Both the position numbers and the translations under genes were made by a program. From Methanofollis ethanolicus (lineage in GTDB: Archaea > Halobacteriota > Methanomicrobia > Methanomicrobiales > Methanofollaceae), in NCBI RefSeq assembly GCF_001571385.1, contig NZ_BCNW01000001.1:2046001-2110000 (forward strand): DNA of 64,000 nt, in the 5' to 3' direction. The notes under the pieces were generated by a model. The model ran no database searches. It was not told where the DNA came from and saw nothing but the letters and a program-made list of their open reading frames with translations. Positions 8,651-17,447 of the stretch are shown here, piece by piece; position 1 is the first letter of the stretch, and each line of letters begins with the position of its first letter.

Positions 8651-9322
8651 ATGCCTAGTGGAGTTGAGGAGATCCTTAAAAAAATAGACTTCGTCCTTAA
8701 TGAATGTCGGAAATATGACTCTCGGGGTTTCTTTAGCCAAGCGGAAAATAGGCACGTGGAAATATTCGCTCTTCTTAATTCGACTATAGATCAATTTGCT
8801 CCCAATAACTCTAGTTATTCTAACATCAAAGCACAGATCTTAAAATCAGGCGTTCCTTTTTCCATTTCAATGGATCTATATCTTATAAACTAACAACTCA
8901 TAGAAGTTTTGAAAGCCTTACGTTTAGCGTATAGAAATAATCTTCTAACGTCTGTGCAAGAATTAATTCATGCTGATCTTTTTGACGATTTCCTTGAAAT
9001 GAGCAAATATCTACTAAGTGAAGGCTATAAGGATGCTGCCGCTGTCACAGTTGGCGGGGTTCTGGAAGGCCATTTGAGGAAACTATGTTTGAAACACGGC
9101 ATTGAGGTAGCGAAGAGTGACGGTAAACCAGTAAAAGCGGCTCAAATGAATTCTGATCTCTATACCACAAAAGTTTACAATAATGGGGATAATAAGAGTG
9201 TTACTGCTTGGCTAGATCTAAGAAATAATGCAGCACACGGAAAATACAATGAGTATACTCAGGAACAGGTAGAACTGATGCTTATGAGTGTCCGTGATTT
9301 CATTAATCGCTATCCTGCCTGA
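8651..9322 (+). pseudogene. HEPN-like gene interrupted by an in-frame TAA
   Basis: One open frame of 224 codons is broken by a single TAA at 8891-8893, with reading in the same frame continuing immediately afterwards (QLIEVLKALRLAYRN). The 80-residue upstream part and the downstream part (from TTG 8909, about 137 residues) together make one protein. The C-terminal part ends in RNNAAHG, fitting the Rx4-6H signature of HEPN ribonucleases, within the helical segment SVTAWLDLRNNAAH. HEPN proteins often act in defence or toxin-antitoxin systems. Composition is AT-rich like the gene before it. Either a nonsense mutation killed it, or the downstream part is still made from TTG. Confidence 0.6.
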
Positions 9323-9381
9323 TTATAACGGCAGTACGATGGCCCCGCAGTCGAAAGCTGTGGTGGGATTAATAATTCTAG

Positions 9382-9568
9382 GGCTCTGTTGAAAACCTTT
9401 TTTTGGTGTGCCTGCACCGGGGGACTACGCCCCCAGACCCCCGTTCAAGATTGGCAGGGATACGGCAATCTCCTTCATCTGGTCCCGTTTGCTCTTCCCA
9501 GAGCTAATCCTAATTGCGGGGGTCCGGGGGCAACGAGAAGACCGAAGGTCTTCGAGGTAGTCCCCCGG
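9382..9568. repeat. partial MITE-like element with GC-rich hairpin modules
   Basis: The left end GGCTCTGTTGAAAACC (9382) matches the terminal inverted repeat of the family seen at 22512, 37304, 53690 and 58814. Inside are the GC hairpin (CCGGGGGACTACGCCCCC, 9417-9434) and an inverted copy ending GTAGTCCCCCGG at 9568. No matching right terminal repeat or target duplication was found, so this copy appears truncated. The rest of the gap to 9662 shows no gene. Confidence 0.6.
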
Positions 9569-9662
9569 CGATCAGTATGGGGAACCATTGCGTTTTTGCC
9601 AGACCTCACGAGATGGTGACGCACAGATCCATTGCGAACACATGAGGGACCCCGTACTCTCC

Positions 9663-10331
9663 TCACCCCTTCCCCGCCCTCCTGATCGCCCTCTTATAGA
9701 ACAGCGGATGGACGAAGAAAAAGACCGTCACGGCGATGTACACGGCGACCGCCACCAGGGGCACGAAGAGGGCGAGCAGCACGCCGACGCCGCAGGAGAC
9801 GACGCCCGACCGCCGCCGTCGCACCATCTCCCTGAGGTTCTCTTCGGCGAGACCGTCGACGAGCAATTCCGGGCGCCAGGCGAGGTAACGCATGATCGCG
9901 CTCAGTATCACCGAGGCGACGAAGAGGTCCAGCCCGTACAGGAACACGGCGAGATGCGAACCAGCCCCGGTGAGGTGCCCGGCCATCATGCTCGTCGTGA
10001 AAGGCAGCAGGGAGACGAAGAAGAGCATCAGGAGGGTCAGGCGGAAGGTGACCTCGTCCTCCTCTTCGGTCAACTGCGTGATGGACGAGTGCGTCATCCA
10101 GATCCCGCCGATGAAGACGAAACTGACGACATAGGCGAGAAAATCCGGCCACTCTGCCAGGAGCGCCAGGAAGAGGTCGTCGGCCCCCTCGGGAACAGGC
10201 AGTTCGAGGACGAGCAGGGTGATGACGATCGCGAACACCCCGTCGGCAAAGGCGTTCAACCTGTCCGGCGGGAGAAAGTCGGGGAGGCGGCTCAGGTCGG
10301 ACCCCTCATCATCCCCGCTGCCAGCCGCCAC
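9663..10331 (-). CDS. TMEM175-type potassium channel (DUF1211)
   Basis: 222 residues with about six membrane segments and the TMEM175 signature RLNAFADGVFAIVITLLVLEL near residues 26-46, where the FSDGVFAI-type motif lines the pore. Prokaryotic TMEM175 proteins form tetrameric K+-leak channels. The last segment is followed by a short basic tail. The start is GTG 10331, preceded by GGAGGTGA with six-base spacing. It is transcribed away from serS and has no operon partner. Confidence 0.82.
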   Translation of the reverse strand: MAAGSGDDEGSDLSRLPDFLPPDRLNAFADGVFAIVITLLVLELPVPEGADDLFLALLAEWPDFLAYVVSFVFIGGIWMTHSSITQLTEEEDEVTFRLTLLMLFFVSLLPFTTSMMAGHLTGAGSHLAVFLYGLDLFVASVILSAIMRYLAWRPELLVDGLAEENLREMVRRRRSGVVSCGVGVLLALFVPLVAVAVYIAVTVFFFVHPLFYKRAIRRAGKG

Positions 10332-10390
10332 CCTTCACCTCCACGCCGTCCGATGGAACGGGGAGGTGAAAAGAGTTTGCCCGCTCAAAC

Positions 10391-11668
10391 TCACAGCGTC
10401 TCAAGCCCGTACATGTAGGGCCTGAGCACCTCGGGGATCACGACAGAACCGTCCTCCTGCTGGTAGTTCTCCAGGATCGCCCTGATCGCCCGCGAGGTGG
10501 CGATCGCGGTGCTGTTGAGGGTGTGAACGAACTCCTTCTCCTTGAAGTCTGTCGGGCTGCGCATCCTGATATTCAGCCTCGTCGCCTGGTACGAAGTGCA
10601 GTTCGAGCAGGAGACCGCCTCGCGGTACATGTTCTCGCGCGGCATCCAGACCTCGATATCGTACTTCTTCGCTGCCACCGTGCCGATATCGCCGGTGCAG
10701 ATGTTGACCACATGGTACGGGAGGCCGAGGCCCTGGAAGACCGCCTCGGCATTTGCCAGCAGTTCCTCGTGGAAAGTCCAGGAGTCTTCGGGCCTGCAGA
10801 AGACGAACTGCTCGATCTTGTTGAACTGGTGGACGCGGAAAAGCCCCTTCGTGTCGATGCCGTGGGACCCGATCTCGCGCCTGAAGCACGGACTTATCCC
10901 GGCGAACTTGATCGGTAGGGCGTTTGCCTCGAAGATCTCGTCCTTGAACATCGCCGCCATCGGGTGCTCGGCGGTCGCGATGAGAAACGCGTCCTCGCCG
11001 TCGATCTTGTACATCACGTTCTCGAAGTCGGCAAGGTCGGTGACGCCCTCGTATGCCGCCCTGTTCATCATGTACGGCGGGGATATGGGGGTGTAGCCGC
11101 GCTCCACCAGCAGGTCGAGGGCATAGCGCTGGAGGGCCATATCGAGGAGGACAAGCCTCCCCTTCAGGTAGTAGAAACCCGCGCCGGCGACCTTCGTGGC
11201 GCGCTCGAAGTCGGCCCAGTCGTGCTCCACCGCCAGTTCGCCGTGGTTCTTCAGTTCGAAGGCCGGAACCTTCGGCTCGCCCCACCTCTTCACCTCGACA
11301 TTCTCCGTGTCGTCCTTGCCCACGGGCACGCTCTCATGGAGGATGTTGGGGATGCGCATCTGGTAGAAGTGGACTCTCTCCCTGATCTCCTCAAGCTCGG
11401 CCTCGGCACCCTTGATCTCGCCGGGAATGGCCGCCGCTTCGTCGAGGAGAGCGGCGGCGTCCCCGCCCGCCTTTCTGGTCGCGTTGATCTCGCGGCCGAT
11501 CACGTTGCGCCGGTTCCTCAGCCTGTCGACCTCGATCTGGAGTTCCCTGCTCCTTCTGTCCTTCTCCAGCAGGTCGTCTATCCAGGCCATTTTCTCGGTG
11601 TCCCCCCTCTTCTCCAGGTCTGCCCTGACGATCTCGGGGTGGACGCGAATGAACTTCAATTCAAGCAT
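10391..11668 (-). CDS. serS: seryl-tRNA synthetase, bacterial/eukaryal type
   Basis: 425 residues, a normal SerRS length. The N-terminal antiparallel coiled coil that grips tRNA (about residues 30-100) is followed by class II catalytic motifs: the TAEHP serine-binding motif, motif 2 FRREIGSHGIDTKGLFRVHQF, and motif 3 with LNSTAIATSRAIRAILENYQ near the C-terminus. This is the common SerRS type, not the divergent zinc-dependent SerRS found in some methanogens such as Methanocaldococcus and Methanosarcina. Confidence 0.96.
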   Translation of the reverse strand: MLELKFIRVHPEIVRADLEKRGDTEKMAWIDDLLEKDRRSRELQIEVDRLRNRRNVIGREINATRKAGGDAAALLDEAAAIPGEIKGAEAELEEIRERVHFYQMRIPNILHESVPVGKDDTENVEVKRWGEPKVPAFELKNHGELAVEHDWADFERATKVAGAGFYYLKGRLVLLDMALQRYALDLLVERGYTPISPPYMMNRAAYEGVTDLADFENVMYKIDGEDAFLIATAEHPMAAMFKDEIFEANALPIKFAGISPCFRREIGSHGIDTKGLFRVHQFNKIEQFVFCRPEDSWTFHEELLANAEAVFQGLGLPYHVVNICTGDIGTVAAKKYDIEVWMPRENMYREAVSCSNCTSYQATRLNIRMRSPTDFKEKEFVHTLNSTAIATSRAIRAILENYQQEDGSVVIPEVLRPYMYGLETL

Positions 11669-11875
11669 GTATTTTCCACCATCTCTCGTCTGTTGCGGCG
11701 TCGATCAGGGCCGGAGATCCGGCCCTGTACCGTAACGATCAATCCCTGAGATATTAGTCCTCATCTACAATATTATCTGCTGTGGTGCAGATGGCTGCAC
11801 AATCGATGATATTCTTTTCAAATCAGGCTGCGGGAGTCCATCGACATGGTGAGGGAAAAATGTGGAGGTGTCATA

Positions 11876-12046
11876 ATGAGTTTACGTCTGAAGAGGGGTA
11901 CGGACCGTGGTGGCGGCACCGGGCATACCCGAGCATACGAAGGCGTCGGATATGGAAGGTATCATTGCTTCATGTCCTCCGGACGGCGAATAATCTGTTA
12001 TGAAGAAGGTGGCGCTGCGGAGAGCATGTCTTCACCTCTTATATGA
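11876..12046 (+). CDS. possible small basic glycine-rich protein
   Basis: A 56-codon frame (MSLRLKRGTDRGGGTG...) starts 7 bases after a GGAGG site (11864-11868), the only positive evidence. The product is basic, Gly/Arg-rich and has two cysteines; no family is recognised. The gap from 11669 to 12066 between serS and the next gene contains nothing else convincing. A TATA-like CTTATATGA at 12037-12045 probably belongs to the gene at 12067. Confidence 0.25.
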   Translation: MSLRLKRGTDRGGGTGHTRAYEGVGYGRYHCFMSSGRRIICYEEGGAAESMSSPLI

Positions 12047-12066
12047 TGTGAGAGAGACTCCATAGT

Positions 12067-12519
12067 ATGGATAAGGTCCCGGTTCTCATCCTTGTCGCCG
12101 GTGTGGTCATCGGCCTCGTTCTCGCCGTCGCCGAGAACATCTTCATGGGGGTCTCGATCTTCGTCGTCCTCCTGACAGTTGCGATGTGCCTGCAGATCAT
12201 GACCGAGACGAAGAACCTCCCTGCAGTCACCTGCCAGCTCTCCGACGATGCAAAGTCGGTCGTGGTCGTCAACGGCGGCAACGCCCCGGCAGAGGCGATC
12301 CATATCGCCCTCGTCCCCATGAACCTTGAGTTCGACGTGACAGGCCTCGGCGTCGACGCGGAGTACGCCTATGCCCTGCCCGCGATGGCCGAAGAAATAA
12401 AGGCTGTCGTCACCTACAAAAACAACGAAGGCCGGGAGTTCGGCCGTTCGTTCAAGCTCTCATCCCTGGAGGAGAACGACCCCCTCAGGCCGGCTTTCCC
12501 GATGTTCTCCTGGAAGTAA
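12067..12519 (+). CDS. membrane-anchored protein of unknown function
   Basis: 150 residues. Two adjacent hydrophobic segments (about residues 4-24 and 27-46) form a hairpin anchor, followed by a soluble domain of about 100 residues rich in Val/Ala that could be a beta-sandwich. A TATA-like CTTATATGA lies about 22-30 bases before the ATG and no Shine-Dalgarno site is evident, so the mRNA may be nearly leaderless. I do not recognise the family. It converges with the next gene. Confidence 0.55.
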   Translation: MDKVPVLILVAGVVIGLVLAVAENIFMGVSIFVVLLTVAMCLQIMTETKNLPAVTCQLSDDAKSVVVVNGGNAPAEAIHIALVPMNLEFDVTGLGVDAEYAYALPAMAEEIKAVVTYKNNEGREFGRSFKLSSLEENDPLRPAFPMFSWK

Positions 12520-12550
12520 GAAAAAATATGCGGCGGCGACCGTCGCCGCG

Positions 12551-13084
12551 TCATTCCTTTTTTTCGTTCCTGAGGAACTCGACGGCCGTACCGAGCGCCG
12601 CCACAAGTTCCTCCTCCCCTTTCAGGTATTCCCTGAGCGCCCGGTAGAGCATGAGCATGGCCTCGTAGCCATAGATCCCGAAGGCGTCCTCGGGGCCGAG
12701 GGGGCAGGCGTACGAGTCGATGGTCTGGCCGTCCGAGGAGTACATCAACTCGACGAACTCCCCCTTCTCGTTGAGGGCGCAGAACTGGTCGTCCACCTTC
12801 TTTGTCGGGTCGTCAGGCCTGTACGGCATCGGTTCTGTCTTGCCGAGGACGATCATCCGCTCGCGGTAATACTCGGCGTTGAAGATCTCCCCCTTCTGGT
12901 CCTGCCGCCCCTTCTTCAGGAGGTTCATGCCGATCTGCCCGACAAGGGGCGCCGCCATCCCGGCCATCCTGGCAAGGAGCACACCCTCCTGCCCGGCAAG
13001 TTCCCCGACAAACTTTTCCTTCTCCTTCTGCGCCTCACCGATCGTCCTGATGAGCGCGGCATACCCTGCTTCGATCTCGTCCAT
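12551..13084 (-). CDS. conserved-looking protein of unknown function
   Basis: 177 residues, mostly helical and charged at both ends. A small hydrophobic patch (LLARMAGMAAPLVGQIGMNLL, roughly residues 34-54) might associate with membrane, but no clear transmembrane segment exists. Starting one base after the stop of the methylthiotransferase gene, it is almost certainly co-transcribed with it. No motif points to a reaction. Confidence 0.6.
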   Translation of the reverse strand: MDEIEAGYAALIRTIGEAQKEKEKFVGELAGQEGVLLARMAGMAAPLVGQIGMNLLKKGRQDQKGEIFNAEYYRERMIVLGKTEPMPYRPDDPTKKVDDQFCALNEKGEFVELMYSSDGQTIDSYACPLGPEDAFGIYGYEAMLMLYRALREYLKGEEELVAALGTAVEFLRNEKKE

Positions 13085-13085
13085 G

Positions 13086-14354
13086 CTATCTCTTCCTTAC
13101 AATCTGGTTGTCGGCACCCGTATATGATGGTGTGGACCTGTCTTTCGGCACCCCTGTCAGGTAGACAGTCCTGTTCCCGGTGATCTCGACGGAAAGCCAT
13201 TCGCCGGGCCTGAAGTCGCCGGGTACGACGACCTCACGGTACGCCCGGTCCCGCGCCACCCATGACCCTCCCTTCTTCCGTGCAGTGACCACCGCCTCGA
13301 CGGTCGTCCCGACGAGGCCAGCATTCTGTTCGGCATAGATCGCCTTTGTGGCGGCGTCGAGGAGACGCGACCTCTCTTTTGCGATCCTCTCCGGCTGCGC
13401 CTTCAGGGCCGCCGCCGCCGTGCCGGGCCGCGGGGAGTAGCGCGTCACATTCACCTTCTCCGGCCGGACCCTCCGGAGGAGGGCGAAGGTCGCGGCAAAG
13501 TCCTCCTCGGTCTCGGTCGGGTAGCCGACGATAAAGTCGGTGCAGATCCTGACATCCGGGCAGACCTCCCTGAATGTGGCGACCATACCCTCGTATTCGG
13601 CCACGGTGTAGCCGCGCGCCATTCCCGCCAGCACGGCGTCCGACCCCGACTGGACAGGGAGATGGAGAAAGGAGAAGACCTTCCCGTCCCGGCACGCCTC
13701 CGCGAGGGGGACAAGGATGCGCCTCACCGTTGCCGGATTCATCATGCCCAGGCGGACCCTGAAATTTCCCGGCACTGCACTGGCGGCGCGGACCAGATCC
13801 GGGAGCGCCTCGTCGATGTCCATCCCCCAGGCACTCACGTCCTGCGCGGTGAACTGGACCTCACAGGCCCCCTCCTCTGCGAGGGCCCCGACCTCCCGGC
13901 AGATCTCTTCCATCGAACGACTTCTCAGGGGCCCGCGCGCAAATCTCGTGATGCAGTACGCGCACCTCCCCACGCACCCGGCCGCCACCTGTACGATCCC
14001 GATGCCATCTTTCCCCTTCGTACACCTGCCGGAAAAGCGCCGCTCGATCTCGTCGGGGAGGATGACCCGCGCCTCCGGGGCAGCGGCCAGGATCTCCTCC
14101 CTCTGGACCACGGGCATGCACCCGGTGACATAGAGGGTGCGCCCGGAGCACGCCCGTATCCTCCTGAGCATGTGCCTCTCCGTCCAGCCGATGACAGTGC
14201 AGGTATTGATGACGACGGTGTCCGCCTCATCAGGATCGTCGACGAGAGTACAACCCTGACCTTTCAGTATATCCATCAATTTCAGGGTGTCCCCGTGGTT
14301 GTAGGTGCACCCATAGGTCTCGATGTACACCCGCTGATCAGTGAGGCGATCCAT
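13086..14354 (-). CDS. MiaB-like tRNA methylthiotransferase (archaeal t6A type)
   Basis: 422 residues with the three domains of methylthiotransferases. An N-terminal UPF0004 domain supplies cysteines in YGCTYN, NTCTV and TGCMP for one [4Fe-4S] cluster. The radical-SAM core has CVGRCAYC (Cx3Cx2C) for the second cluster. A C-terminal TRAM-like RNA-binding domain covers the last 60 or so residues. The overall pattern fits the archaeal/eukaryotic enzyme that adds a methylthio group to t6A37 in ANN-decoding tRNAs (CDKAL1-like). Assignment to that subgroup rather than MiaB or RimO is from family resemblance. Confidence 0.85.
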   Translation of the reverse strand: MDRLTDQRVYIETYGCTYNHGDTLKLMDILKGQGCTLVDDPDEADTVVINTCTVIGWTERHMLRRIRACSGRTLYVTGCMPVVQREEILAAAPEARVILPDEIERRFSGRCTKGKDGIGIVQVAAGCVGRCAYCITRFARGPLRSRSMEEICREVGALAEEGACEVQFTAQDVSAWGMDIDEALPDLVRAASAVPGNFRVRLGMMNPATVRRILVPLAEACRDGKVFSFLHLPVQSGSDAVLAGMARGYTVAEYEGMVATFREVCPDVRICTDFIVGYPTETEEDFAATFALLRRVRPEKVNVTRYSPRPGTAAAALKAQPERIAKERSRLLDAATKAIYAEQNAGLVGTTVEAVVTARKKGGSWVARDRAYREVVVPGDFRPGEWLSVEITGNRTVYLTGVPKDRSTPSYTGADNQIVRKR

Positions 14355-14489
14355 TGGTACGGTACTTGTGCGTCAGACCTTATCATTCTGCAGACAAAGG
14401 CCCCTATTCTGTCACGTTATGGCGTCATCGGGAGGGCCACCATGGGTTTCATCACAATGCTTAACCCTGCTTCTGCCTATCATATATGA

Positions 14490-15248
14490 ATGCTCACGAT
14501 AGGCCTGCTGGGGTGCGGCAATATCGCAAATATAATAGTCAAAAATCATGTAGGAGTCGATATTGTCGCCCTGTATGACCAGATGCCCGAGCGTGCGGAG
14601 GACCTGGGACGCCTCTGTAATGCCAGGATATTCCGGGATATCGACGAGTTCCTCAGTGCAGATTTTGACATCGTCGTGGAAGCGGCCTCGGTCGCCGCCG
14701 CCCAGGCGCATGCCGCCGCGGTCCTTGAACATGGCAAGGACCTTGTGGTGATGAGCGTCGGTGCCTTTGCCGAGAAACCGTTCCGGGACGCCGTCAATGA
14801 CCTCGCCCGGTCTCTCGGCAGGAAGATCTACATCCCGAGCGGAGCGATCTTCGGGTTAGACAACCTCAAGATCGGGCAGGTCTCCGGGATCCACCGTCTT
14901 CTTCTGCGGACGACGAAGAACCCCCGCTCCCTCAATATGGAGTGCGACGAGCGCACACTCCTCTTCTCGGGAGCGGCAAACGAGTGCATCAAGCACTACC
15001 CGAAGAACACCAATGTCTCTGTCGCCCTCGAACTCGCCGCCGGCCGCACGGTAGACGTGGAACTCTGGGCCGACCCTGCCGTGGACAGGAACGTGCACGA
15101 GATCGTCATTGAGGGGGACTTCGGGGACGCGACGATCACGGTGCGGAACCTGCCGAGCCCTGACAACCCGGCGACCAGTTATCTTGCCGCTCTCTCGATC
15201 GTGACCCTGCTCAAGAACCTCGACGAGCCGATGAGGATAGGGACATGA
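14490..15248 (+). CDS. nadX: L-aspartate dehydrogenase
   Basis: 252 residues with an N-terminal Rossmann motif GLLGCGNIANII and the C-terminal segment VHEIVIEGDFGDATITVRN typical of NadX. The enzyme oxidises L-aspartate to iminoaspartate with NAD(P)+, replacing the flavoprotein aspartate oxidase NadB, which suits an anaerobe. It is the first gene of nadX-nadA-nadC; its stop overlaps the nadA start as ATGA. The gene is divergent from the methylthiotransferase, so the promoter lies in the 135-base gap. Confidence 0.9.
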   Translation: MLTIGLLGCGNIANIIVKNHVGVDIVALYDQMPERAEDLGRLCNARIFRDIDEFLSADFDIVVEAASVAAAQAHAAAVLEHGKDLVVMSVGAFAEKPFRDAVNDLARSLGRKIYIPSGAIFGLDNLKIGQVSGIHRLLLRTTKNPRSLNMECDERTLLFSGAANECIKHYPKNTNVSVALELAAGRTVDVELWADPAVDRNVHEIVIEGDFGDATITVRNLPSPDNPATSYLAALSIVTLLKNLDEPMRIGT

Positions 15249-16138
15249 TAGCAGACGAGATCCGCAGGCTGAAGGAGGAGAGGAATGCGGTTGTCCTCGC
15301 CCACAACTACCAGGTGCCTGCGGTGCAGGACGTCGCCGATTTCGTCGGAGACAGTCTCGAACTTGCGATCCGGGCGAAAGAAACCGATGCCGACGTGATC
15401 GTCCTCTGCGGCGTCGACTTCATGGCCGAGACCGCCCAGATCCTGAACCCGACAAAGACCGTCCTCCTCCCGGCCAGGGAGGCGACCTGTCCCCTGGCGC
15501 AGGCGCTGACGCCCGACATGATCCGGGAGGTGAGGGCTGGCCACCCCGGCGCTGCCGTGGTGGTGTACGTCAATTCGACGGCCGAGTGCAAGGCGGAGGC
15601 CGATATCACCTGCACCTCGGCGAATGCCGTCGATGTGGTCAGGTCCCTCGACGAGGACGTGGTCTTCGTCGGTCCCGACGCAAACCTTGCTTCCTATGTG
15701 AGAGGGCAGGTGCCTGAGAAGACTGTCCTGCCCCTGCCTGCGGATGGCCACTGCCCGGTGCACCTGCGGTTCACCCTTGCCGACGTCGAGGCCGGACGGG
15801 CGCGGGGCGACGCGGTCGTCTGCCACCCCGAGTGCAGTCCAGAGGTGCAGGCGGCATCCGACCTTGTCGCCTCCACAGGCGGGATGGTGAGACAGGCCCA
15901 CCTCCACCCGCAGTGGACGGTGCTCACCGAGGAGGCGATGACCTACCGTCTCGGCCGGGTCTTCCCGGACGCCGCCTTCCACGCGATCGAGGGCACGGAA
16001 TGCGCCGATATGAAGATGACGACGGTCGAGGACGTGCTCGTGGCCCTGAAGGCCGGGAAGCACCGCGTGGCGGTGGACGAGACCGTCGCCGCCGGGGCGC
16101 GCCGGGCCATCGAGAGGATGATCGCACTCAAGAGGTAG
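15245..16138 (+). CDS. nadA: quinolinate synthase
   Basis: 297 residues, the usual length. It condenses iminoaspartate with dihydroxyacetone phosphate to quinolinate. The three cysteines for the catalytic [4Fe-4S] cluster are visible in VLCGVDFMAE, ITCTSANA and GTECADMK, and AHNYQVPAVQDVADFVGDS forms the N-terminal substrate site. The cluster makes the enzyme oxygen-sensitive, consistent with an anaerobic host. It overlaps nadX upstream and is separated from nadC by five bases. Confidence 0.96.
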   Translation: MIADEIRRLKEERNAVVLAHNYQVPAVQDVADFVGDSLELAIRAKETDADVIVLCGVDFMAETAQILNPTKTVLLPAREATCPLAQALTPDMIREVRAGHPGAAVVVYVNSTAECKAEADITCTSANAVDVVRSLDEDVVFVGPDANLASYVRGQVPEKTVLPLPADGHCPVHLRFTLADVEAGRARGDAVVCHPECSPEVQAASDLVASTGGMVRQAHLHPQWTVLTEEAMTYRLGRVFPDAAFHAIEGTECADMKMTTVEDVLVALKAGKHRVAVDETVAAGARRAIERMIALKR

Positions 16139-16143
16139 ATCAG

Positions 16144-16986
16144 ATGATGGACCCCGGCACGATGCTCTCCTTTCTCAAGGAGGATATGCCCTTTGGAGAC
16201 CTCACCTCCGAAGCGGTCATCCCCGCGGACCTCACAGCTTCGGCCGTGATCAGGGCGAAGGAGGCCTGTGTCATCGCCGGACTCGAGGAGGCGGCGTTCC
16301 TCTTTGACCATCTTGGCGCCGGTGTCGTCACACCTGTGAAGGACGGCGACGCGGTCGCCGCGGGGACGATCGTCATGGAGATCAGGGGTCCGGCCCGCGC
16401 CGTCCTCGCTGCCGAGAGGACTGCCCTCAATATCATCGGGCGGATGAGCGGGATCGCGACCGCGGCCCGCGAGGCGGTGGACGCGGTGCGGGCGGTCGAC
16501 CCTGTCGTGCGGGTCGCCTCCACCAGGAAGACCTGCCCCGGCCTCAGGACACTTGACAAGAAGGCTGCGATGCTCGGCGGCGCCGTGTCGCACCGCTTCT
16601 CCCTCTCCGACATGGTCATGATCAAGGACAACCACCTCGCCCTGGTGGGCCTGGAGGAGGCGGTGCGGCGGGCGAAGGCGCACTCCCCCTACCACAAGGT
16701 GGAGGTCGAGGTGGAGTCGGCAAAAGACGCCGTCAGGGCGGCGGAGTACGGCGCCGACATCGTCCTCCTGGACAACATGACGCCCGAGGGTGTCAGGGAG
16801 GCAGTGGCCGCCCTCATGGCCGCGGGCCAGAGAGATAACGTCGTCGTCGAAATATCGGGCGGCGTCTCCCGCGCCACCCTTCCCCTCTATGCCGGGGCCG
16901 GGGCCGACATCATCAGCATGGGCGCCCTCACCCACTCTGTCAGGAACGTCGACGTCGGGTTGGACGTCGTGCCTGATGGCGAGTGA
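16144..16986 (+). CDS. nadC: nicotinate-nucleotide pyrophosphorylase (carboxylating)
   Basis: 280 residues. It converts quinolinate and PRPP to nicotinate mononucleotide with CO2 release, completing the de novo branch begun by NadX and NadA. Signatures include GRMSGIATAAR, the STRKTCPGLR active-site loop and SHRFSLSDMVMIKDNHL near residues 140-160. ATG 16144 (or the adjacent ATG 16147) is taken because it follows the nadA stop directly; the longer open frame upstream only overlaps nadA. Last gene of the operon. Confidence 0.96.
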   Translation: MMDPGTMLSFLKEDMPFGDLTSEAVIPADLTASAVIRAKEACVIAGLEEAAFLFDHLGAGVVTPVKDGDAVAAGTIVMEIRGPARAVLAAERTALNIIGRMSGIATAAREAVDAVRAVDPVVRVASTRKTCPGLRTLDKKAAMLGGAVSHRFSLSDMVMIKDNHLALVGLEEAVRRAKAHSPYHKVEVEVESAKDAVRAAEYGADIVLLDNMTPEGVREAVAALMAAGQRDNVVVEISGGVSRATLPLYAGAGADIISMGALTHSVRNVDVGLDVVPDGE

Positions 16987-17095
16987 AGAGTCTTTTTTTG
17001 GGGAGGGTGATCCCTCCTTTCTGCTATAGTTAGTCCATCGTGATGCGACATTCGTGAATTAATGGCGGTAACCAACCGCCTTCCCAAAAACACAG

Positions 17096-17227
17096 GCCGG
17101 GGGACTACGCCCCCTGACCCCCGCTCAGGATAGGACGGGGGAAGTAAGATCAAAATATTTTGAGGATGGAGAAAACCATCCCCCTCCCATCCTAATGTGG
17201 GGGGATCGGGGGGTGAAACCCCCCGGA
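17096..17227. repeat. GC-rich hairpin repeat pair
   Basis: Starts with CCGGGGGACTACGCCCCCTG and ends with a related inverted module GGGGTGAAACCCCCCGG. It shares the CCCCCGCTCAGGAT and ATCCTAATG inner blocks with the copies at 9.4, 22.5, 37.3, 42.6, 52.8 and 53.7 kb. The terminal GGCTCTGT repeat is not present here, so this may be a decayed element or an independent hairpin unit. The gap 16987-17447 contains no gene; a segment at 17290-17310 (CTTCTCAAACTCACTATCAC) resembles one near 42.53 kb. Confidence 0.6.
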
Positions 17228-17447
17228 GGAGGACATCCGTACACTGCCTATCCTATACTGCCCCCCTGTGTTTCTCTCAAAGACCTCGATCTTCTCAAAC
17301 TCACTATCACTCGTTGTCCGTAGACCCCTGATCTGGATGGTCCTGGGTAGACAGAATGGAAAGTCGCGAAGTGGGAGAGAACGACCCTCCTCATACAAAA
17401 TATCTGGAAAGAATTCCAGGACGACCCTCCCTAAGCCAAAAAAAAGA

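Noticed and set aside
8891-8893. Recoding (for example pyrrolysine) at the HEPN stop
   Set aside because: The codon is TAA, not TAG, and no recoding signal is evident, so a nonsense mutation or sequencing error is simpler.
7601-9570. Integrated element using tRNA-Ile as attachment site
   Set aside because: No integrase and no repeat of the tRNA 3' end was found at the far side of the low-GC patch.
16987-17095. Riboswitch or leader around the nad operon
   Set aside because: The operon begins at 14490 and shows no conserved leader structure; the 3' gap is repeat sequence.
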